From: Saccoglossus kowalevskii
Taxonomy: Eukaryota > Hemichordata > Enteropneusta > Harrimaniidae
Assembly: GCF_000003605.2 (NCBI RefSeq)
Contig: NW_003106095.1
Span: forward strand, 8,720-72,475
Direction of reading: 5' to 3'
DNA: 63,756 nucleotides
The position numbers and the translations under genes are program-made. Below the pieces are notes generated by a model. The model did not search any database. It was not told the origin of the DNA and saw nothing but the letters and a program-made list of their open reading frames with translations. Positions 60,901 to 63,756 of this stretch are shown one piece after another (within the stretch, counting starts at the first letter, position 1; each line of letters starts with the position of its first letter).

Positions 60901-62561
60901 ATCACTCTTCAATATTACAGAATTGGCAGAATATAGTTCATAAGATATTTTGTAATCTCAAACTAAAATTAACTTAAATTGTATAGTTCATCCATATTAA
61001 GCATATTTCAACAAAGTTTGAAACCAGTAGATAGAAATGTGAATGACAAATATTGAATCCAATTATAAATAAAAATGAGCTGAATATGCCTGATTTTTGT
61101 TACATTCTCTGCCTGCACAAAACTTACAAAAGTGTGAATCTCTGCCTCAATTTTATCAATCATCATTCTTATGTTTGGATGAAATACAGATACATTGTAG
61201 CATGATTATAAACAGATAACAAAGGTAGTTTATAGTTATAGTTTACAAAGAACTTTTATTTTTTTACTTCTCGCCCCAAATTTCACTAGGTACTCATACC
61301 CAAGTATTTATATTAAATTTGACATACAATCAGTACTTCAATACTAATTTTAAAAATTGCTGAAAAAAGATTAGCTTTTCAATTTTCTAAAAGTGAACTT
61401 ACACATGTTTTCTGTATTTCCCGTCAGATCATTTTTGTTATCATTATGTAGTCAAAATATGGTTTGAAAATATTTTTATTCTGAAATATCATTCCAGTGG
61501 GCTTTGGAATAACATAAACAAGGCCTCATTGGAAATGCATTTAACTTTGTGGTATTTTAATGGACATGGACAAAATGGACAAAAACAGTCTACTTTGCAG
61601 AGGGTAATCAGTCTTGCATCCATAGGGCCTCTCACTCATAACCATGCTCTTCTAGTGCTCCCCATTCCAATTGTATATACCCCTCTTCAGGGCACGTATA
61701 GTTATTTGGAGGGGCATATTGAATTACATTTGGGGGGCTGGATTTTTAGGGTTAGGCTTTAGGTCAGGGGTGAGGGGGTCTTAAGTAAATTAACATGAAA
61801 ATTCAGCGAAAATATAAGTGATAATATTGAAATGAGAAAAAATTGTGATTTATTTTCATGGTTGTGCCAATAGCCAACTACTCTTCACATGTGGCTGTCC
61901 TGTTTTGATATAAAATAATACATATATAATACTTACAGTTGGTTCTGTTTTAAATTTTTTATTGGCAACAGCCACCAATCCTTCCCTGATATCATTCATA
62001 GATTTATTTAACCGCTCCTCTGATTGGTCAACCAAGGTCACATGGTATCCCACCTGGGCAGAGTTCTATAGAAATGAATGTTATTACTAAAATTAATTGA
62101 TATTTTGGAAATTTGTTTGGTTGATTAAAAACAGTCAGATTAAATTTGATGTAGGTATAGGTTTATTTGTTTTTTTTAATTTTCATATTTTTTTGTCTAT
62201 TTATTAAATTCCCATTAAAATTACACATTAACTTTGATAGGGTTAGCTAATATCCCATGAAATAGCATCCAGTTACCCAATGTACCATCACCAGAGGCTG
62301 CGGCACAAAAGTTGCATTGAGGGGGGCATTTCGAAGGGCAAATTTTGCTGACATACGTAGCTTAGTTTAATGACATCTCCAGGGAAAACTTTGGGCAGTT
62401 TAGCTAATTGTCCATAACATTCTATAAGGTTTACTGAAGCCTACCTGAGCTATGCCGGAGCCCATAAATCCGCAACCAATGACAGTGACATTGTTGACAG
62501 CAGCAGTTTTCGCTGCGCGAACAGACAAGCTTCTGATGATAACTTTAGTAGCAAGAGCCAT
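54973..62561 (-). CDS. L-3-hydroxyacyl-CoA dehydrogenase, divergent paralogue B
   Basis: Exons (minus strand, 5' to 3'): 62445-62561, 61937-62065, 60580-60740, 58549-58675, 58328-58417, 57632-57704, 56705-56821, 54973-55094 (stop TGA). All are GT-AG with the same phases as paralogue A; about 311 aa. The N-terminus ([20 protein letters not shown]) looks like a mitochondrial transit peptide. [13 protein letters not shown] binds NAD; VDQ, NTSS, the catalytic His and Glu ([15 protein letters not shown]) and GFIVNRL are present. Unusually, the conserved Asn of HFFNPVP is Cys here, and exon 7 reads GYKIGPFEL where A and human HADH have GYPMGPFEL. This suggests altered substrate handling or activity while the fold is kept. 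All exons are open with intact splice sites, so it is not an evident pseudogene. The start is the ATG at 62561; an upstream in-frame ATG at 62741 lacks transit-peptide character. Confidence 0.9.
55312..56704 (-). repeat. 31-bp minisatellite carrying a 5' splice site in each unit (HADH B intron 7)
   Basis: About 45 tandem units of 31 bp. On the gene's sense (minus) strand each contains AATAGTAAGTTAAGG or the variant AATAGTGAGTTAAAGG, so nearly every unit has a GTAAGT or GTGAGT donor. The first unit on the sense strand is the authentic exon-7 donor: coding ends at 56705 and GTAAGT begins at 56704. Variants alternate at a few sites (AATCCAATG, AATCCAGTG, GAGTCCAGTG). The array makes up most of the 1.6-kb intron. 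Confidence 0.95.
56868..56920 (-). pseudogene. Decayed exon-7 fragment 1 in HADH B
   Basis: The minus strand carries a degraded 5' part of exon 7: after TTCAATAG come GCTCCCTTCAAGGATACTGA and CTGCTATGAAACTTGA, matching the real exon (GCTTCCTTCAAAGATATTGA, CTGCTATGAAACTTGG). It lacks the 3' part and donor. It lies about 50 bp upstream of the true exon 7. Confidence 0.7.
57368..57405 (-). pseudogene. Decayed exon-7 fragment 2 in HADH B
   Basis: The minus strand has TTCCTTCAATGTGTAGACAC then TGCTATGAAACTTGAACC, again the 5' third of exon 7. Both fragments are followed on the sense strand by AACCNCTAGAGGGCNCCACTG-like DNA, so they came from one duplicated segment. Confidence 0.7.
57857..58194. 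mobile_element. MITE family C, copy 2 (HADH B intron 5)
   Basis: Homologous to 53809-54177, with left end AATAGGTGATTTCCCGTTCA and right end GAATGGAAAATGGTCTATT. It lies between exons 5 and 6 of HADH B. Confidence 0.75.
58860..59730 (-). repeat. Degenerate satellite-like repeat, reversed copy (HADH B intron 3)
   Basis: Reverse-complement relative of 15912-17620. ATGTACCAAGTTTCAT, GGAAAAGCCAAAAATT, AATCATTATGCAAATTA and TCTATGTACC recur. The head at the right side (GTGTGTGCGTCC, AACTGCAAAG.CTCCCATTGTTTT) matches the 15.9-kb head inverted. Confidence 0.65.
60125..60558 (-). mobile_element. tRNA-derived SINE (HADH B intron 3)
   Basis: On the minus strand it begins GGTAGCATAGTGGTTGTCGC (A-box-like) and has AAGTTCAAATCCTACC (B box), then a unique body shared with 6990-7375. 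It is in sense orientation with HADH B. Its head lies next to the exon-3 donor. Confidence 0.7.
60540..60572. repeat. Perfect 13-bp hairpin directly after the HADH B exon-3 donor
   Basis: CCACTATGCTACC (60540-60552) and GGTAGCATAGTGG (60560-60572) are exact inverses with a 7-nt loop. The hairpin starts 7 nt into the intron, immediately after GTAAGTG. One arm is the SINE head; the other is an inverted copy of it. Confidence 0.85.
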
Positions 62562-62761
62562 GTTATAAGGCCGTTCAACCCCTCTTTTTCTCTGTTGGAA
62601 CGCAAAATTAAATGTCAAATCATCTAAGGTCAGGGAGACATCGATACGGGAGGATAACCAATGTACAGATTCGACAGTCGTCCCTATAGCGCGCCATCCC
62701 CGAGCTGCATATTTGTTTACAAGGGCGGCGCTAACGTACAAATCATTACAATGCCCATCTT

Positions 62762-63756
62762 TCGTTTACAATTTGCTTCGCACACGAGAAATATAATAAA
62801 TAGCTCTATTTTAGCGTTATAATGAAATGAAATTATATGAAATATAATGAAATTGTTCTCAAGCCAATACATACCAATTTTGTAGTAAATTGTTGGTAAT
62901 AAATATTTTGTATGGCACCTCTTGAGCTTGCAATTTAGTAATTTAGTTCATTTTTAGTTTTTTTTTTTAAAGTTGTTTCAAGAGAAATTCTGAAACTATT
63001 GACATTAGTAATGAGTTCAAAAAACGAGTATCGTTGTATAGTACTTGTTTACAGTGAGAATAATTTGGCCTTTAAACGACTAAATTCACCTCTATTTACT
63101 ACTTCGAGGCTCGTTATGTAGGTTAAAAATATCTGCACACGAAGGAATTTAACTTGCATGTCCCTTGAGGAAGCAGAGTTTGTCTGCTGTGTATGTTTTA
63201 CACAGTCGAAAACGAGTATCATTTTTGCCTAAAATTATACGACGGGTTAGAACGAAAATATATACATCCTACAGAACATATCCAAATATAGGACAATCTA
63301 GAAACTTTGTGAGTGGTATCCTTCTCAATACACTGATTATTTTTGCTAAGCTTGTACATTTTGCATTTCAGGAACGAGACATGAATACGTAAGTAATTTG
63401 CATAGTTATTTCATGATAAGCTTCTTTGTGCAAAAAAAAAAAAAAAATAGAGGGAACTATTCTTCTCATGTGCTTATTTTTGCAGTCAATACCAACATTA
63501 TTGAGCAACGTCGTAACAATGAATACCGCAGTACATACGTAATAATATGAAAGAACGCCATGGTCTCATTCTCCTTCGCAGAGACTACGGGTCTTTTATC
63601 ACTAAACTAGGTAGTCACCGTAGAACGTCCCACTAGTCTAGTTGCGGCTCTGTGTCTCCCTAGGTCAGGTCATATACTCGAAGACTCTGCAAGAACGTTT
63701 GTTGGGTATGACAGTTATATATTTTCACGAGTGATAAGTGTATAAGTGACAATTCC
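62762..63756. other. Sequence upstream of HADH B, no gene recognised
   Basis: AT-rich DNA with no convincing coding exon. A 17-nt stretch at 63372-63388 is bounded by CAG and GTAAGT but leads to an early stop if joined to the next acceptor, so it is not called. Confidence 0.4.

Noticed and set aside
63372-63388. Microexon (ATGAATAC before GTAAGT) of a gene to the right
   Set aside because: Joining to the next acceptor gives a stop after a few codons, and there is no supporting coding signal.

Overview
The window is AT-rich genomic DNA from an invertebrate animal. It has spliced genes with GT-AG introns, conserved metazoan proteins, three runs of N, and abundant degraded transposons. The mix of DIRS-like, LINE, LTR, TTAA-flanked and tRNA-SINE repeats would fit a marine invertebrate, perhaps a deuterostome such as a hemichordate. 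That placement is a guess and cannot be confirmed from this sequence alone.

Layout. 1-2.65 kb: a short minisatellite and a decayed LINE. 2.78-11.08 kb (+): a multi-exon gene for a SAM-domain protein of unknown function, with TTAA-flanked MITEs and a SINE in its introns. 11.1-15.4 kb: a GIY-YIG/Penelope-like scrap and a decayed DIRS-like tyrosine-recombinase retroelement. 15.9-17.6 kb: a degenerate satellite split by a solo LTR that still has its 5-bp target duplication. 19.43-20.73 kb (+): an intact single-exon gene for an O-fucosyltransferase-like type II membrane protein. 21-37 kb: no intact gene; MITEs, a second solo-LTR candidate, AT-rich repeats, a PIF1-helicase fragment and a 1.5-kb pyrimidine-rich block. 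37.3-49.4 kb (-): HADH paralogue A. 49.77-50.28 kb (+): GTF2H5, head to head with HADH A. 50.98-52.81 kb: a young LTR retrotransposon around an assembly gap. 54.97-62.56 kb (-): HADH paralogue B.

How the genes relate. The two HADH genes are tandem same-strand duplicates. Both encode mitochondrial-type L-3-hydroxyacyl-CoA dehydrogenase (fatty-acid beta-oxidation) with matching exon structure and intron phases. They have diverged most notably around exon 7. Paralogue A has two complete, equal-length (117 nt), phase 1-1 versions of exon 7 separated by only 43 nt, the architecture expected of mutually exclusive exons. Paralogue B has one complete exon 7 plus two decayed fragments of further copies, and its exon-7 5' splice site has been swept into a 31-bp minisatellite of about 45 units. 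Almost every unit presents another GTAAGT or GTGAGT donor on the sense strand. B also replaces the conserved active-site Asn of the HFFNPVP motif by Cys, and a SINE-derived perfect hairpin begins 7 nt after its exon-3 donor.

All calls are from reading the sequence. No database search or transcript data was available.
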